NCBI GenBank assembly: GCA_029532625.1
Contig: JARFXM010000009.1
Coordinates: 1-64,000 of the forward strand
Length of the DNA: 64,000 nucleotides
Direction: 5' to 3'
From: Lomentospora prolificans
Lineage: Eukaryota > Ascomycota > Sordariomycetes > Microascales > Microascaceae
The notes beneath the pieces are model-generated. The model did not search any database and was not told the DNA's origin. It saw only the letters and a list, made by a program, of their open reading frames with translations. The position numbers were made by a program, and so were the translations under genes. This document shows, piece by piece, positions 29,339 through 42,390 of this stretch (position 1 is its first letter; every line of letters begins with the position of its first letter).

Positions 29339-30890
29339 ATGGTTGATAGCTCCGCCGCCAAGGTGAATCTCATCGATCAAAACGTATATAGTTTGATGTC
29401 AGACAACCATCGTATTAGAATCGACAACTGGCTCATACTGGCTGACCCCTCGACCAACTATAAGGATGTGAAAACTAAAAGGCATCCTAAAACAGGGGAC
29501 TGGCTTATCGCCAGCGATACCTTTGTGGAATGGGCCTCTGGAACACCACAATATCTGTGGCTGTATGGGCTGGCTGGATGTGGTAAGACAATCCTCTCCT
29601 CGAGAATCCTAGACTATCTACACTTAAACCAAGTCGACAACGAGATTACCCTTCAATTCTTCTTCAGTTTCAGCGGCGCCGACAAGTAGACCCTAAATAG
29701 CCTGTTATGCTTACTCGCGTCTCATACTTGTAATGTATTGTTACTCAAAAAGTTCTCTACCGCACTTTTGAATCACATAAAAAAGGCCAGAACTAGCCTA
29801 TAACACAGTCACTCTCTAGTATCGTGAATGAGATGATGCGGATGCCCAAGAGAATTAATATAGTCCTAGATGCCTTAGATGAGTGTACGGACCAATCTGG
29901 CTTGCTCGCTTGGCTGAAGATAATTTCAACACAACATGACATGAATATCCATATTGTCGCTACCAGTAGATATGAGGTGGAATTGGAAATAGTGCTTAGT
30001 GAGTGGTCTGAGCAAGATCTGGTTTCTAGCGCGATGGAATCTATATGTGGTGATATTCAAGCATATGTCTGAGGAGCGCTCCAAAAGATCCCTTTCAGCA
30101 GAGATGGGCCTCCTAATCAGATGTGCTTCAAGATATTGAAATTGATATCGTCAAGAAAGCCGCTGGAATGTAAGCCACGCCCTACAATCTGAACTACGCC
30201 AGAGCCGAATTCAGCAACCCCTAATATTTTCAACAGGTCCCGACTAGCCGCATGTCAAGTCGAACTATTAAAAGACTACTGAAACTGCTGTGAGATATTA
30301 TATGCTCTGAAAAGCCTGCCTAGTACTTTAGGTGAGGTTTATTTCTGGGTCCTGTAAAATATTCCCGACGGTCCGTGTAGGGACACAACTATATGACTCC
30401 TCTAATTTCTTTATCACTCAGAACAGCCTTTGATAGTCGAAGAGGTAGTAGATGTGATATCAACTGATCCTGATAAACTCTGCTTCTATGCGGAAGATAG
30501 GATGCCAAATCCGCTAGAGATTCAGTCCTCTTACTCAAGCCTTGTTTCTTTTATAACAACAAGGGATAAAAAATAGAGGAGAGAAGATAGCGCTTCAATT
30601 AGCCTACTTCTCTATTAAGGAATATTGACATTGGGAAGCGTTTCCGGGCCTTTCCATGGTTCCTTTTTACTAGAGAATGCGAAAGGGTCTATATATAAAC
30701 ATGCTTAGCCTACTTGTTATTACTATCCTTGGAAGGCACCCTATCTCTAGCTATAAAGCGATTTCCACTAGCTCAGTACTCGGCTACATCCTGGATGGGT
30801 CACGCGAGATCTGCAGATACCTTAGAAGTCCAAAAAGCGATCTATAAGTTTATAGGAGATCAAGCTACATCTATTAATTAGGCCCGACTT
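29339..30890 (+). pseudogene. Wrecked NACHT-domain NLR gene
   Basis: The first open part (29339-29689) ends with a NACHT P-loop in YGLAGCGKTILSSRIL. After stops, 29824-30072 carries Walker B and sensor motifs (INIVLDALDECTD, IVATSRYEVE). Further in-frame islands continue the family pattern: LKSLPSTLGEVYFWVL (about 30310), EEVVDVISTDPDK and AEDRMPNP (30440-30520), and LAYFSIKEY (about 30600) of the winged-helix part. Stops and frame breaks separate all of them, so no full protein can be made. Fungal NLRs act in non-self recognition and programmed cell death; the ankyrin or other repeat end is not preserved. The decayed sequence is AT-enriched towards its 3' end. Confidence 0.85.
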
Positions 30891-32207
30891 TTCAACCCAG
30901 TTAAACCATGGAATAATCACCCAAAACCGGATACTCCATGTTGGTTATATTTTGCGGAAAAAAAAAAAAAAGGCTTCCCCACCTTGCATCTGCACAAGAA
31001 GAAAGTAGTGGAAGTAAATGAATGCAAGGAAGGAAAAGAAGAGTCGAAGACAAGGCCAAAGAAGAGAAAATAAATAAACTACATTACTAAACAAGTCGGG
31101 AGTCGACTCTTGGCCTTTTACGATTGGATCGGCAAACAGTGCATTCACTACATCCCGGCTAAGGTGAGTGAGCCCGAGAGATGCCAGCAACATACCTCGA
31201 TTGCACCAAGACGAATATTGACGTTTTGTTTTGACAGGAAATATTTGCCAAAAGGAGAATAGCTACCCGATTAGGACCGACTTTCCGGAGGCCGGAGCAC
31301 AAGACAGAGAGCCCTCGAAATCCAGATTGAGGGGGATGTTGCATTGAGTTGCTTATCGAAACGACGGACCAAAGAATGAGGATTGAGCACATGTTGCTAT
31401 TTATTTTTTCGTTCTTTCCTTCTTCTCTTTTTTTCCCCCCTCTTTCAAGTGCGGAGATGAAGCCCGAGTAGGACAGCAAGAAGATGGTAAAAACAGGCCA
31501 TCTCAAGCAACTTCACTTATTAATCCTTACTCTTACTTAAGTTTATTGATTACCCCTGGCTTCTCAATGTTGATGTTGAACCTACCTTAACCAAGCAAAA
31601 GTCTAGGACGTCTACAGCGCATGCATCACCAAAGAATTTGACAGTTGTATCAAGCCGCTGTCACTTCTATAGTGCCAAGCGGAGTACGACACGTTCTGTC
31701 AAAAGCGGGGACAATAATCAAATTTAAATTAATCGGCTATCGATTCGGCATTTATATCCCCTCCTTCGCGAGACCATTCCAGAGCCTCAGACCCTACGCC
31801 TCACACCCGTTCCGGCTAAACAGCATAATTTAATATATCTAGGAACCGCACGAATAACTACAGGGCATGGCTCGCCCCTACAATATCTCCACTGTAGGAG
31901 ATTTGAATTTTAATATAGCATCTACATGACATCGACTTCTTGGAAAGAAGAATTCCACGATTTGTCTAACAGTATGGCAAAATTTCAGTAGGTAATATGC
32001 TACATGGAGATGGTAAAGTCTAATGAATGCAACTGTCGGTGATGACCTCCTAGAGAAATGATGTGTATATATTGACCCTCTCGCATCCCATTTTTACTGA
32101 ATGACTGGCATGCTTGCAAACCGTCTCCTTCGACACTATCTCTAGCCACTTTACTGAGTCTCTATTCAGTCAGTTCTTGATCGTTATTTCTTCAACTGGT
32201 CGTAAGC
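30891..32207. other. Intergenic, AT-rich, nothing recognised
   Basis: The stretch holds an A-run at 30959-30970 and low-complexity minus-strand CT-rich DNA around 31390-31440. No credible gene. Confidence 0.5.
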
Positions 32208-33071
32208 ATGCCGAGTCTGTCAAGCTCCTTCATGGCCGCGGCACTTCTTGTGCTGGCGTCGCTCAGCCCAGTGCTCGGCGAGAACTCAGCCGGCTGTGGC
32301 AAAAATCCGACGATATCCAGCCAACAATACACTGTCACAGTCAACGGCAAGCAGCGGGAGTACATTGTGAGGGTCCCTGACAATTATGACAAGGATCACC
32401 CATACCGCCTAATCTTCACCTGGCACCAACTTGGCGGCAGCGCCACCAAAATTGTCAACGGAGAGAATCCGAACCAGGGCGGTGCACTGCCTTTCTACGG
32501 CTTATTGCCGCACGCAAACGACAGCGCCATCTTTGTCGTCCCGAACGGGCTCAACGCCGGCTGGGCTAACCAAGGAGGCGAGGATGTTTTATTTTTTGAT
32601 GAGATGCTAAAGGCAGTCGAGAGCGACCTCTGCGTCGACACCAGCCTCCGCTTCTCCACCGGCTTCAGTTACGGCGGCGCTATGTCATATGCACTCGCAT
32701 GCGCCCGGTCCAGTGACATCCGCGCCGTTGCGGTCATATCTGGGTCGCTGCTCAGTGGATGTGCTGGAGGAACTGAGCCAGTCGCATACTATGGACAGCA
32801 TGGTACCTCGGACTCGGTTCTTCCCGTCAACGGCGGCCGTCAGCTTCGCGACACCTTTGTGAGGAATAACGGGTGCACACCGGTCGCGGAACCGCAGCCT
32901 CAAGGCGGCATGTCTGTCAAGACTGTGTATCAGGGCTGCACTGAAGGCTACCCAGTCACCTGGGTGATTCATAATGGAGACCACAACCCGTCTCAGGTGG
33001 ACAGTGGCTCGTCTACGCCGTTTGCTCCAGGGAATACTTGGGAGTTCTTTTCTCAGTTCGAATCAAAATAA
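32208..33071 (+). CDS. Feruloyl esterase-like CE1 carboxylesterase, secreted
   Basis: This single-exon gene encodes 287 aa with an ATG at 32208. The signal peptide (MPSLSSSFMAAALLVLASL) precedes mature sequence starting about ENSAGCGKNP. The alpha/beta-hydrolase nucleophile is Ser in GFSYGGAM, the likely acid is Asp in GTSDSVLP and the likely catalytic His is in NGDHNPSQ. Length and motifs match type C/D feruloyl esterases and poly(3-hydroxybutyrate)-depolymerase-like CE1 enzymes, which release ferulic acid from plant cell-wall arabinoxylan. No cellulose-binding module is attached. Five or more Cys residues suggest disulphides. An alternative start is Met 9. The sequence appears intact. Confidence 0.88.
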   Translation: MPSLSSSFMAAALLVLASLSPVLGENSAGCGKNPTISSQQYTVTVNGKQREYIVRVPDNYDKDHPYRLIFTWHQLGGSATKIVNGENPNQGGALPFYGLLPHANDSAIFVVPNGLNAGWANQGGEDVLFFDEMLKAVESDLCVDTSLRFSTGFSYGGAMSYALACARSSDIRAVAVISGSLLSGCAGGTEPVAYYGQHGTSDSVLPVNGGRQLRDTFVRNNGCTPVAEPQPQGGMSVKTVYQGCTEGYPVTWVIHNGDHNPSQVDSGSSTPFAPGNTWEFFSQFESK

Positions 33072-33129
33072 CTTCATTTTGGGCGGATGCAGTAGTGTTT
33101 GTCTCTTAGAATCTCATATATGGATATAT

Positions 33130-33558
33130 TTATATATAACGTTTGATCATAACAACACCCGCGAAATCATCAAGTGCCCAGTAATATACTGTAATTGGGC
33201 CAGTAATATTAGTCAGTGATACTTGTGCACCACAACTCTGATGGACAAAAGCTACCATCTCACGCCTTACTATGTCAGGCTTTACAGATACTAGATGGCA
33301 CAGCTCACCTCGCAAAAAAGGTGTTAGCTTAGGATCGGGCCCAGGTCGATTCGCAGGCGCTGTCAACGCACCATATTGATTCACTGTAGCTCGCATCCTG
33401 TAGAGAGTACCCTCGGAATAACGGTCAGTCTTGGCAATTCCATCGACCTGAGCACCAAGAGATAACGTAGCATGGATATCCTCACGCTCAAGCTTCCTCC
33501 CATCTTTAAGGACGGCGGAACGCATAAAAGTTGGCCTTGGTAATATTTCTGGAGACAA
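33130..33558 (-). pseudogene. Tc1/mariner-type transposase N-terminal relic
   Basis: The frame encodes a helix-turn-helix pair typical of fungal Tc1/mariner-like transposases. First comes a segment with LSLGAQVDGIAKTDRYSEGTLYRM, then GALTAPANRPGPDPKLTPFLRG followed by a basic EMVAF helix. There is no DDE catalytic domain downstream: the frame loses similarity by about 33180 and ends at 33130. Upstream there is no terminal inverted repeat that I can recognise. It is a fragment of a DNA transposon. Confidence 0.5.
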
Positions 33559-33754
33559 GGCCTAGGGCCAGGCCTGGGTTGGTGAGGCAGGTTGCTGGTG
33601 GCGGGCAGGCTTTTGTCTCTTTCCCCAAAATATCTCGAGCCTGGCGCGAGGTAGGACGAGGTTACGCCAACATAGTGGTGATGATGTTGGAGGCGAGATA
33701 GCACAGGACCTAGGTTTTGATGTTCAAGGCAATATCGGATGGTCTTCCTCTTGC

Positions 33755-33778
33755 CGCCCGGGCGCTCGCGCCCGGGCG
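33755..33778. repeat. GC-rich perfect palindrome pair
   Basis: The 10-mer CGCCCGGGCG (itself self-complementary) occurs at 33755-33764 and again at 33769-33778, separated by CTCG. It can form a 10-bp hairpin. It lies in otherwise ordinary DNA just upstream of the transposase relic. Confidence 0.8.
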
Positions 33779-36700
33779 AAGGTGCGGTTGGCATGATAGA
33801 ACAGGATTGGAGAGATGTAAGTAGCTTGGATAGGACATCCTCGGATATTAGTATTCCTCATCTCGACGTCAAGAACAACACGGGAAAAGTCAAGGACAGA
33901 AAGGAAAAATAAAGCAAGGAGACAACGATGACTTCCGGGACTAGGGCACTTGACACCGAGCTGCTGCCGTTGCACATGCCGAGCTACGTTGCTTAGGTTT
34001 GCTGTGTTGCTTGCGGATTAGCATTGAAACTCGGTAATAAGGCTGGAGATGCGTAGCAGCAATTATCCTTCTTGAGCCACTCGTTGTAATAGTCGCCGCA
34101 TATCGGATGTTCATTTACTTTCCATAACATATATAGACAAGCGAAAATACATACATACAGTAAGTGCCCGGTTGTGATATTTACGGATAATTGCGTCATG
34201 TAACAATTTTTTACATGAGTCATATAATCACCCTTTAGCTGCACACTAATATTGATAAAGCTGCCCACTCTCAGGCAGTGGTGGTCGGCAAGGTGTAACC
34301 TTCCTGACACTTTCTAGCAATCGGGCGATTAGTTGACAGTCGGGAGCAATTTTCTAATCCGTATCTGTATCTGTAGCTACTCCAGGACTTGAAAAATCGG
34401 CAATAAGTGACCTATCAAGAAGTCCCCAAATCAGTGGTCCCCGATCATGCGATGCTGTGTAGGGCTACTTTTATCTAGGGTAATATTATCGTCAGTCCGC
34501 GCACTGATGGGCTACAGGGGCGTCAATTCGGCAATCCGCAACAACGCCATGACAGAAAGCGTGCCGGGAAGGGAATGGGCGTGGGTCACTGAGCTTCAGC
34601 ATGGGGACCCTAGCTTGGTCTCTTGCGTATATGCCGGCGGTGTGTCGTGGGTCGTGTCGGAGGCCGGTGTCGTCCCAGTTCACAAGACACCGTTCTTGAG
34701 ATACCATTCTTGAGAGGCTTGACTCTATGATATCACTCGTCTCTACAAGCTCGATATATCATCTAGGCGATGGCCCCAAGCGCAACTGCTCCTGCGATAA
34801 ACCGCGGATTCCATGCGAGTCACCACCTTTTGCCCTCGACACACCAGTCGCAAGGAGATTTTACATTTTGTTTATAGTAGTCTTTTGCGACATAGCATCT
34901 CTTGTCCAACTCCAGATTTGACTGGGGAGTTGGATCACGGAGATTACAATGCTTGACGGGTCTTCTAAGGCCCACTCGGTGGAGAAAGTACTGAGAATAT
35001 GTGATACTCAGCGAACTAGAAGCGCCAAGGTGGGATCAATAGTTTTTCCAACTCTCCCAATACAGATAGTTTCAGGTTTCTTTTTCCTGGCTGCTGTCTG
35101 CAGATTAATTCGAGTAATTCCATATGCATAGCGAGGGCGGCAATCGTGAATGCCAAACAGTTGAAACTCGAGTATAGGGTAATAAAAATGCGGACAGGAT
35201 ATTAATATCGAGAGAATAAAAGATGGCGAAGGAGGAGGAAACAGGTCTTTGGGATGTCAAAGGGTTATCCACTAAAATACCCCATCCACGATGGTGAGAC
35301 AAACTAACTCCGAGTAGTTGGGAAGGCTATAATAATGGTCGGTCTAGACGTGTTGGCTTCCGACTTGTCCCAACTGCTGACTGTGGGGTACAGTAATACC
35401 ATGTACGCAGGGTCCTCTCGCCACATGGAAGCCCTGATTCCCGAAGTATCGGGGAGGAACTGGTTACACGAAACACTCCTGCCTCCGTGGCTGCACACCG
35501 GATGCGTTAATTAGGGGTTTTACCAGGGTTTGTGGAATTGGCCGCGCGGTTTCGATCACTGACTTCTCGGTTTCCACACTCGGACAAGGAACGTAAATCG
35601 GCATGATCCGTCCCCATGTTCTAGCCGAGCGGGGTAGCGGATTGAAATGAGGGGATGTTTCTGCGCTTCGGAGGGACGAGAAGATTATTAGGTGCCAAAT
35701 CACTTCGTCCGCTGTTAAGTAGAACTTTAGGTCAAAGTATTCTTTGCCATGCCATTTCCAGATCGGTCTCGGAGTGTGGATCAGATAGCGGACGCAGTTA
35801 CGTTACTTGGCAAGAGTGCTCCCTTTTTTCAGAAGCCAACTCCACAGGGTTCCAGAGCGGAAGCTTCTCCCCTAGGGCTAGCTAGGGCGAGCATACTAGT
35901 GTGTTGACTCTACGAAGGTACTTCTTAATAGTATTTAATGTTATGTGGCCTTCAACGTTCCTTCTGGACATCGCAGGCTTTGCCCTTGATTCAATCTCTG
36001 TTGAGAGTATTAAGTTTATGTGCCTTAAGAATCTAGTGCTGATCAGAGATGGCAATTGATTGGCTGCGCCTGAGTCAGATGGCACCTGAGCAACCTGATT
36101 CTGCTGGTCGGGCCATAGGGACGGGCCAGTTGGTTGCGTCTCATCTGCCAAATCATCACGTCTTGAAGCGATGATAAATTTGCATGAGAGTTTTTCCGCG
36201 GTCTCGGTGTGATGTTACTTCCACAAGTTACACTGAAGCTGAGAGGGTCAAAGCATATCGGTGAGCATGGGAATATCCCCTGGTTCTACTTTTGAGGAAC
36301 CTGGCAAGCTTACCTTATGCATCCCTCCGAATCGAGCGAACCTTCTCGGGCCATATGCCTAATAGTCTCACTCCTTGTGTTGCCCCATTTCCAGGTACTA
36401 GAGTACTTCCCGTTTTGGTCCCCACCACTAACTCAGGATTAACGACTGGTTTTAATCCTTACCTCCTAGAATCTAACACACTGTTATGTCTTTCTTACGC
36501 ATATACTCCCTTCTTTCAGACCTGACCCCATCTCTAGCACTTTTAGGAGCAATCTATAATTATCCTCCAATCAAGACAAGTAAGCCTGTTCCCGCAAGTT
36601 TTATGGACTTTAGCACAGTTTCCAGGGTTTGATACCAGCATTAGTTCAGGTTCCAGAGATCACTGTGATCCTTTGTCACTTTTCCCATGGGTACCCTTTT

Positions 36701-38500
36701 GCCTAACTCCACCGCCCCTGTGCAATCCAACAGGGCGACCAGCATATGATAATTTGGATAGTGTGATGCCAAGAAACCCTACTGAGCAAATCGACATCAA
36801 GAATTGGACTGCAGTTAGAACACTTCAAGTACTAGATGCATGATCATGGCCGGACAGAGCTAATCCCTCATAAAAGGTAGGATGTAATCATGAATAACCT
36901 TGGAATTACAAGTGCTTATTATCAAACTTTGAGCATTAATGCTACTAGACGACTATATCTATATAATACCTATTACTATGCGCTAGCAGCCTATTTAAAC
37001 TGGGTTACTTGGAAAGAGAAATAAAGATAACGACTTCTATTGCCAAGTTAGGTGAGTGGGTGCTGAGAATGAAGGGCAGGAAGTATCTAGAACTATGACG
37101 AGATTGCAAGGAATACGACGATCATTAAGGAGGCTAGTAGTATTAGAGGCCGATGGGGCTATTCCGTTACTGCCACTTAATTACTAAAAGCCAGCTCTCT
37201 TGTGCTTCACCCTCTGCTACACCTAGGTTGTCTCAGTCTATTAGGATAGGTATTAGAAGAGAGCTTGTCTTGGGGATTAGCAAGAGTATAGGATTCCTAC
37301 CTTCTAGCCTGTCGGAGAGGACCAGGCCATTAATGCTAGCACTACACCACTTAGGCACTTGGATCCTCCTGGATGCCAAATATTGTCACACACATCCCAA
37401 CCTCGTCTAGGGCATCATCCAATTACCCCTTTTAGAACACCCTTCATTTGTATCTGCACTCCTACATACTGTACACAACACACACCTTTTTCGTGGTAGT
37501 ACGACGCTGTTACGTCTAACAGTTCTTCTCTGGGGCCTTCATCCGCCACTCCTCACGACCCTAGGATAATCACAATTCCCTTTGGTGGCCTCCTCTCACT
37601 CCGGCTCTAAGGTATTGTGCTTCCCTCATAATTGATTGAGATCCGTCCAGGTTTGATTACTCTTCTCGAGTCTCCGAACCCTCTGAAACTGCTTTGTATC
37701 ATGTATCGGCGATATTGGTCGACCGCTAATGTGGGGAGCGTATTGTGCGCACAGTGCATATATGGTTACTGACTTGCTATTCTCAAAAGACATCTGCCAT
37801 CTTGGACTTCGTCAGGTACTAGAAAGCTGTCTGAGTAGTGATGCGACTTTGGAGGGGAGTAATAGCTGTCTCCGCAAGGGCCCGGGCGCCGACCCTGGCC
37901 CTATCTAGTCGAAGTGGTGTGATAATGTCTCCTGCGTATGAAGATGTGATTAGCTAGCCAGGCTAGTTGGTAAATTATTTCAAGGTGGGGAAGAAGATGC
38001 TGCTGAGGAAGACATCACCGAACACCCCTGGTTCCCTTCCGTGATGAGCTTGTTGCTCGTATCATACACTAGTTTTCGTGATAGAGTTTAAGCTGCGAAT
38101 AGACCAGTGCATGCAACCTTGGCCGTATCGGGAGTAGACCCCTGCAGAATTTCCGGGGCAGCACCCAGTCTGGGTGTAGTCCGTCTCAACTGAGACAGGT
38201 CTGATTCAAACAATACAAAATAACACTCCGGATAGACTTCCAGGGTGGACGCGACGCACTAGTACTGTGGATCCTACCCCAGGTTCAAGGTGTGTGGTCT
38301 CCTTGGGAGTTTGTCAATGCTATTGTCGCTTATATCTAGAAGGACCCGACTTCACAGTCCCACTTCGTCCTTGTCGCCATGATTTGGTCCAACTCTGATT
38401 CAAGCATTTCCCTTCATAAATTGTGGTTTCGTTACAACTTCCTAATCTCAAGCTCTAGTTACGCTGTCAGTTGTCCCGGATCGTGGGCCACCGAAGCACG
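33779..38500. other. Long gene-poor region
   Basis: The stretch covers 4.7 kb with only short ORFs lacking recognisable domains, good start context or splice chains on either strand. It may contain decayed transposon sequence, but I could not identify a family or terminal repeats. Confidence 0.5.
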
Positions 38501-39812
38501 ATGGATGCCGCCAGCGACGTGCCAATTCACAAGAGTGGCAGACTCGATCGGAGTCACGAGGTATTCATCGTGCAGCTAGTCTTTCTGATTCTCTCGGGGC
38601 TATGCCTCCTCATGCGGGGATATATCAAGTGCTTTGTTGTCAAGCTCAACCTCCTTGACGACTACCTTATATACGGTGCGATGGTCAGTCTTCGCAGATA
38701 TTCCTCTCTTTATTCAAAACTAGTTCAAGTTTATTACGTTGAGAATTCCACGGGTACACAAGAGTGCCGCTAACATTCTTTAGCTCGGTTACCTCGTTTA
38801 CAGTGTGATAGTCATAGATGGGGCATACAATGGAGCGTTAGGAAAGCACCCTAGCATCATTACGTCCATTGATGAAGCCGCCCGCGCTCTTCGAACGTGG
38901 TATCTTACAATGGTGCTATACCCTTGGATTACCCTTACCATTCGAGCATCAGTCTGTGTCCTGCTGCTCCGCCTCAACACTAAGAAGATTTACTTTCGAG
39001 CCATCTGGGGCCTGCTTATCGCCAACGTCCTCTTCTCGCTCAGTCTTTTTTTCGTACTCCTACTCCAGTGCAGCCCTCCTCGGTACTTCTGGAGACAGCT
39101 GTACGGGGAGAGCGGAACTTGCTTCAACAGGATAATAGTCACGCATTCAGTAACAATCTACAGTGTTCTCTCCGCTCTATCCGACTGGTTCTTGGGCCTT
39201 CTACCTATTGCAATACTCTGGTCCGTCCAAATCAACCTTCGGACCAAGGCAGCTATCGCGGGCCTTCTAAGTTTAGGAATGATGTACGTATCAGCACATC
39301 TTCCTTGATATTGTCAGGCCTAGCTAAATTTTCTACGCCCTATAGTGCCGGTATTGTCCTCATTGTACGAATCACGTACATGACGCGCTTGCAACCAGGC
39401 CTGCGCTTCCTATATGAAGCAACGTAAGTTAACGCAACCAGATCCCACTCTTAATTTCGGAACACTGATTCCTACTATTTCTAGCGACGTTGCCGTTTGG
39501 TCAGTCATGGAAGCAGCCCTGGGCATTACCGCCTCATGTGTCGCTACTTTCAGGCCGTTACTCAAAGGTTGCGGCTTCGGTTGGAATTCACGAAGGGGTT
39601 ATTCGGATCACATCCAACTCCACGAACAGCCTCAATCGTCACGGGCATTCGCTCCTGTCGTGGTTTCCCCGGGGTCGGATCATTTAGAACTTGTCATGGA
39701 CAATATAGTGTACAAGGCTAGACCGAATGGGTTCGAGCATGAGCTTTCCATCTGCGAAAAGGGGCGGATACAAATCACATCCGCAGAACCCATAGCCAAG
39801 CGTAACCTCTAA
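38501..39812 (+). CDS. Fungal rhodopsin-domain integral membrane protein, 362 aa
   Basis: The exons are 38501-38683, 38784-39283, 39346-39423 and 39485-39812. All introns keep phase, with donors GTCAGT, GTACGT and GTAAGT. The protein has seven hydrophobic helices, beginning VFIVQLVFLILSGLCLLMRG. Family landmarks include DDYLIYGAM, YPWITLTIRASVCVLLLRL, CFNRIIVTHSVTIYSVLSALSDW and TDVAVWSVMEAALGITASCVATFRPL. This is the fungal 'rhodopsin domain' membrane family, often next to CFEM domains, but no CFEM is present here. It is named for its fold only; no retinal-binding Lys is evident. A hydrophilic C-terminal tail follows the last helix. The role is unknown; relatives occur near secondary-metabolism and effector genes. 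Confidence 0.85.
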
Positions 39813-39910
39813 GCGAACCGGGATTCTAGTTCGACAAATATTGCTAGTTTATATGATTCTTATATGATTTCAATGATTAGATAAACCATGCCAAGGGCTG
39901 TTAGTAAGAG

Positions 39911-40054
39911 ATGGACAGCGACGTCGTGCTGGTCCTCGATGCCGGAAAGCTTGTGGAGGCGGGGCCACCGTTGGAGCTGGCGGCGAGGGAGGGAGGTGCG
40001 TTCAGGGCGCTAATTCATGGGAAAAAAAATGAGGAGTGGATACTTGACCTGTAG
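39911..40054 (+). pseudogene. ABC-transporter C-terminal relic
   Basis: A 47-residue open stretch reads DVVLVLDAGKLVEAGPP, then LELAAREGGAFRAL. This is the characteristic end of the last nucleotide-binding domain of ABC-B/ABC-C exporters, just after the H-loop. No Walker A, Walker B or transmembrane part occurs upstream, where the rhodopsin-like gene ends at 39812. It is therefore an isolated fragment, presumably left by rearrangement. Confidence 0.6.
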
Positions 40055-42390
40055 GTATGGAGATGCGTATAGTCTCAGATTGGATACGACTCCCGTGCCA
40101 AAGCCTGAACCCCTGAATGAGACCGGTACCATTCCTGATACTGCCACGATTATCATGTTGAATACTTGAGATGCCTCGCTGAGACGGCCTGAAGTTGCCA
40201 AGTCTAGGAGACTACCCGCAGCTCTGGAAATAGACCGCCAACGGCGACAAGATTAATATATACCCAGTCTGGATGCTGTATTTCGTTTCGACGAGACGAT
40301 CCGTTCGAGAAAGAACGGCACGCGTGGGAGGCGACAATACGAGTCGCCTGGGATGTAAACAGTCCATGGCCCATAGGAACGGGAGATAGATTTCAAGTCC
40401 CCCTGCAAGACCTTGTAGCTCATTAGATGCGCCTAGCATGTGCTCCCGCTAAGGCCTTCCCGCTCTTCCTCGTGTCGGGAGGATCCTCAACTGCGGGCCG
40501 ACGATGCGCCCTGCTTAGAGGTAGGATTAAGACCGCTCAGTAGTTACACTCGAATGACTTGCTAGAAGAGGAGGCGTGCAGTATTATAGCCTAACATGAA
40601 AGCCACTGTGGCATATTCTGGCACGGTCTACACGGCTTCTCTGCACTCGCGCGAATCGTGGTTCCCGCTACGGTAGCCCGGGAGGTGTCGGTCTACAGCC
40701 ATGAGCTGGCAGGCGATATATCTCACAGCGGCACGCAGCAGCATCCTTGATTTGGAGACGACTAACTTTGTCGGATTGAATGCATCGTCAGACCCATGTT
40801 CCAAACGGAAGACATCTAGATTCTCTGAATATAGCCACCACGCTCGATGCAGACTGGAACCGCATAAAAAGTATAGACCGGAGGCGATGATCTCGTCACT
40901 GAAGTACTATCATTTTGACGCCTCCTCGGCGGCCGAAAGCGTTCTTGTTCTATGGAAGCCGGTGGAAATCTCTCCAGGGCTAACTTAATACATCGACTCT
41001 GCCGTGCCGCTCGTCTAATAGCCTAATGCTCTCTATTAGTTAGTAGAAGAAGCTCAAGTATCCAAATTACGTTAGTACAAATGGATGATCAAACTGTGCT
41101 CTTAGTAAGTTAGCCCTGGGAGTATTGATGGTAGTACACTTGGAAGGTGGGTTAGGGAGAGGCCTAGACAGCAAGAAGCGCACTAGTGACCGACTCTGCC
41201 GCCAGCAAGCAGCGAGGTAGAAAATAACTTGCCCCTCGAGACTTCTAGAGCATTCTCCAGCTAAGACATTCAGAGAGAACCTAATATAATTTTTCTCGAA
41301 AGTATGTCTGTTCCAATACCCTTGCGGCCGTGTTCGGTTCAGGGGTCCGGGTCCTTTCTATACCGGCGGGTGTATCCTTCGTGGTGTTATGCATCGGCTT
41401 TCCAATTTCAGCAGCGGGTTTATGGAGGGGTTGTCCTTGTCGTCCCTGAAAGTTGTTGCCTCCTCGTTCTCGAGCCAAACGCGATGGCCTGGTTCCGACC
41501 GCGCTTGAGTGTCTATCACCGATGAAGACGGCTCCACCCGACGCATGGTACCAAGCCCAACTCGTAGTAAAGCAGGGTGTCCCCCGCCGTAGCACAATCC
41601 CTAGAGACGAAATTACGGTTTGTGTGCTCCCATGTGATTATCAGGATGCCAAATACATTATGGCCTCTAGTCTTTGGCCGGTTGACTTGCTTGGATAATA
41701 CTATGCACGCGATGATCATATTCTTGTGTAGAAGGCGTTTGGTTTCTCAAGAGTACTAATGAATATATCTACTAATAATACAATAATTGCCAACGATATT
41801 TTGAGGACAAGATTGAAAACAAAGCTATTGTAGAATAATTCTAAAAGTCGTCATCCCTGATTAATGAATCTTTTAGCTCTTGGTATATCTTCGACATGGT
41901 CTTGAAGTCCTTGTGCCCTGCGTAATCATTTGACTGACTCGTTATCGCCATCGCAGTTCCACTCTGTCTAGGCATATGGAGTCACCTGATCTACTAGCCC
42001 CGACGAGACCTTGAGGCAAGAAAAGACCCAGTACGTTCAGTTGGGGCTGATTGCTTTAGGAAACCCGGACAATTACGGTTTGAAACCACAAGACCTGCTT
42101 TCACGCCATCCATCTCTCGTCGGGTAATCCCAAGCAGTTGTTCCCTAGATTGCATCCAGCAATCTCGTGCGGGGAGGCGCTGGCTTTTTGCAGGGTCACT
42201 GCCCGCTATCCGTATTACAACTAGGGGAAGTTAGCCGGGGAGTTGGTTGTAAAGTAAAGCGAAGACGGCACCCCTTGTCCCGTCAACACCTCTCACACCA
42301 ACATAGCTCACATCAATGTGTTTTGATTCGCACGAAAGCGGAAAAAAAGAAAAGAGAAGAGAAGAAAGTAAGTTTAGCGGGCAGGCTCTC
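40055..42390. other. Intergenic, nothing recognised
   Basis: Short overlapping ORFs occur on both strands at 41280-41720 but contain no domain I recognise. No tRNA or repeat was seen. Confidence 0.5.

Noticed and set aside
41281..41719. Cluster of overlapping ORFs on both strands
   Set aside because: Looked at as a possible retroelement gag or transposase piece. No zinc knuckle, protease or DDE motif was found.
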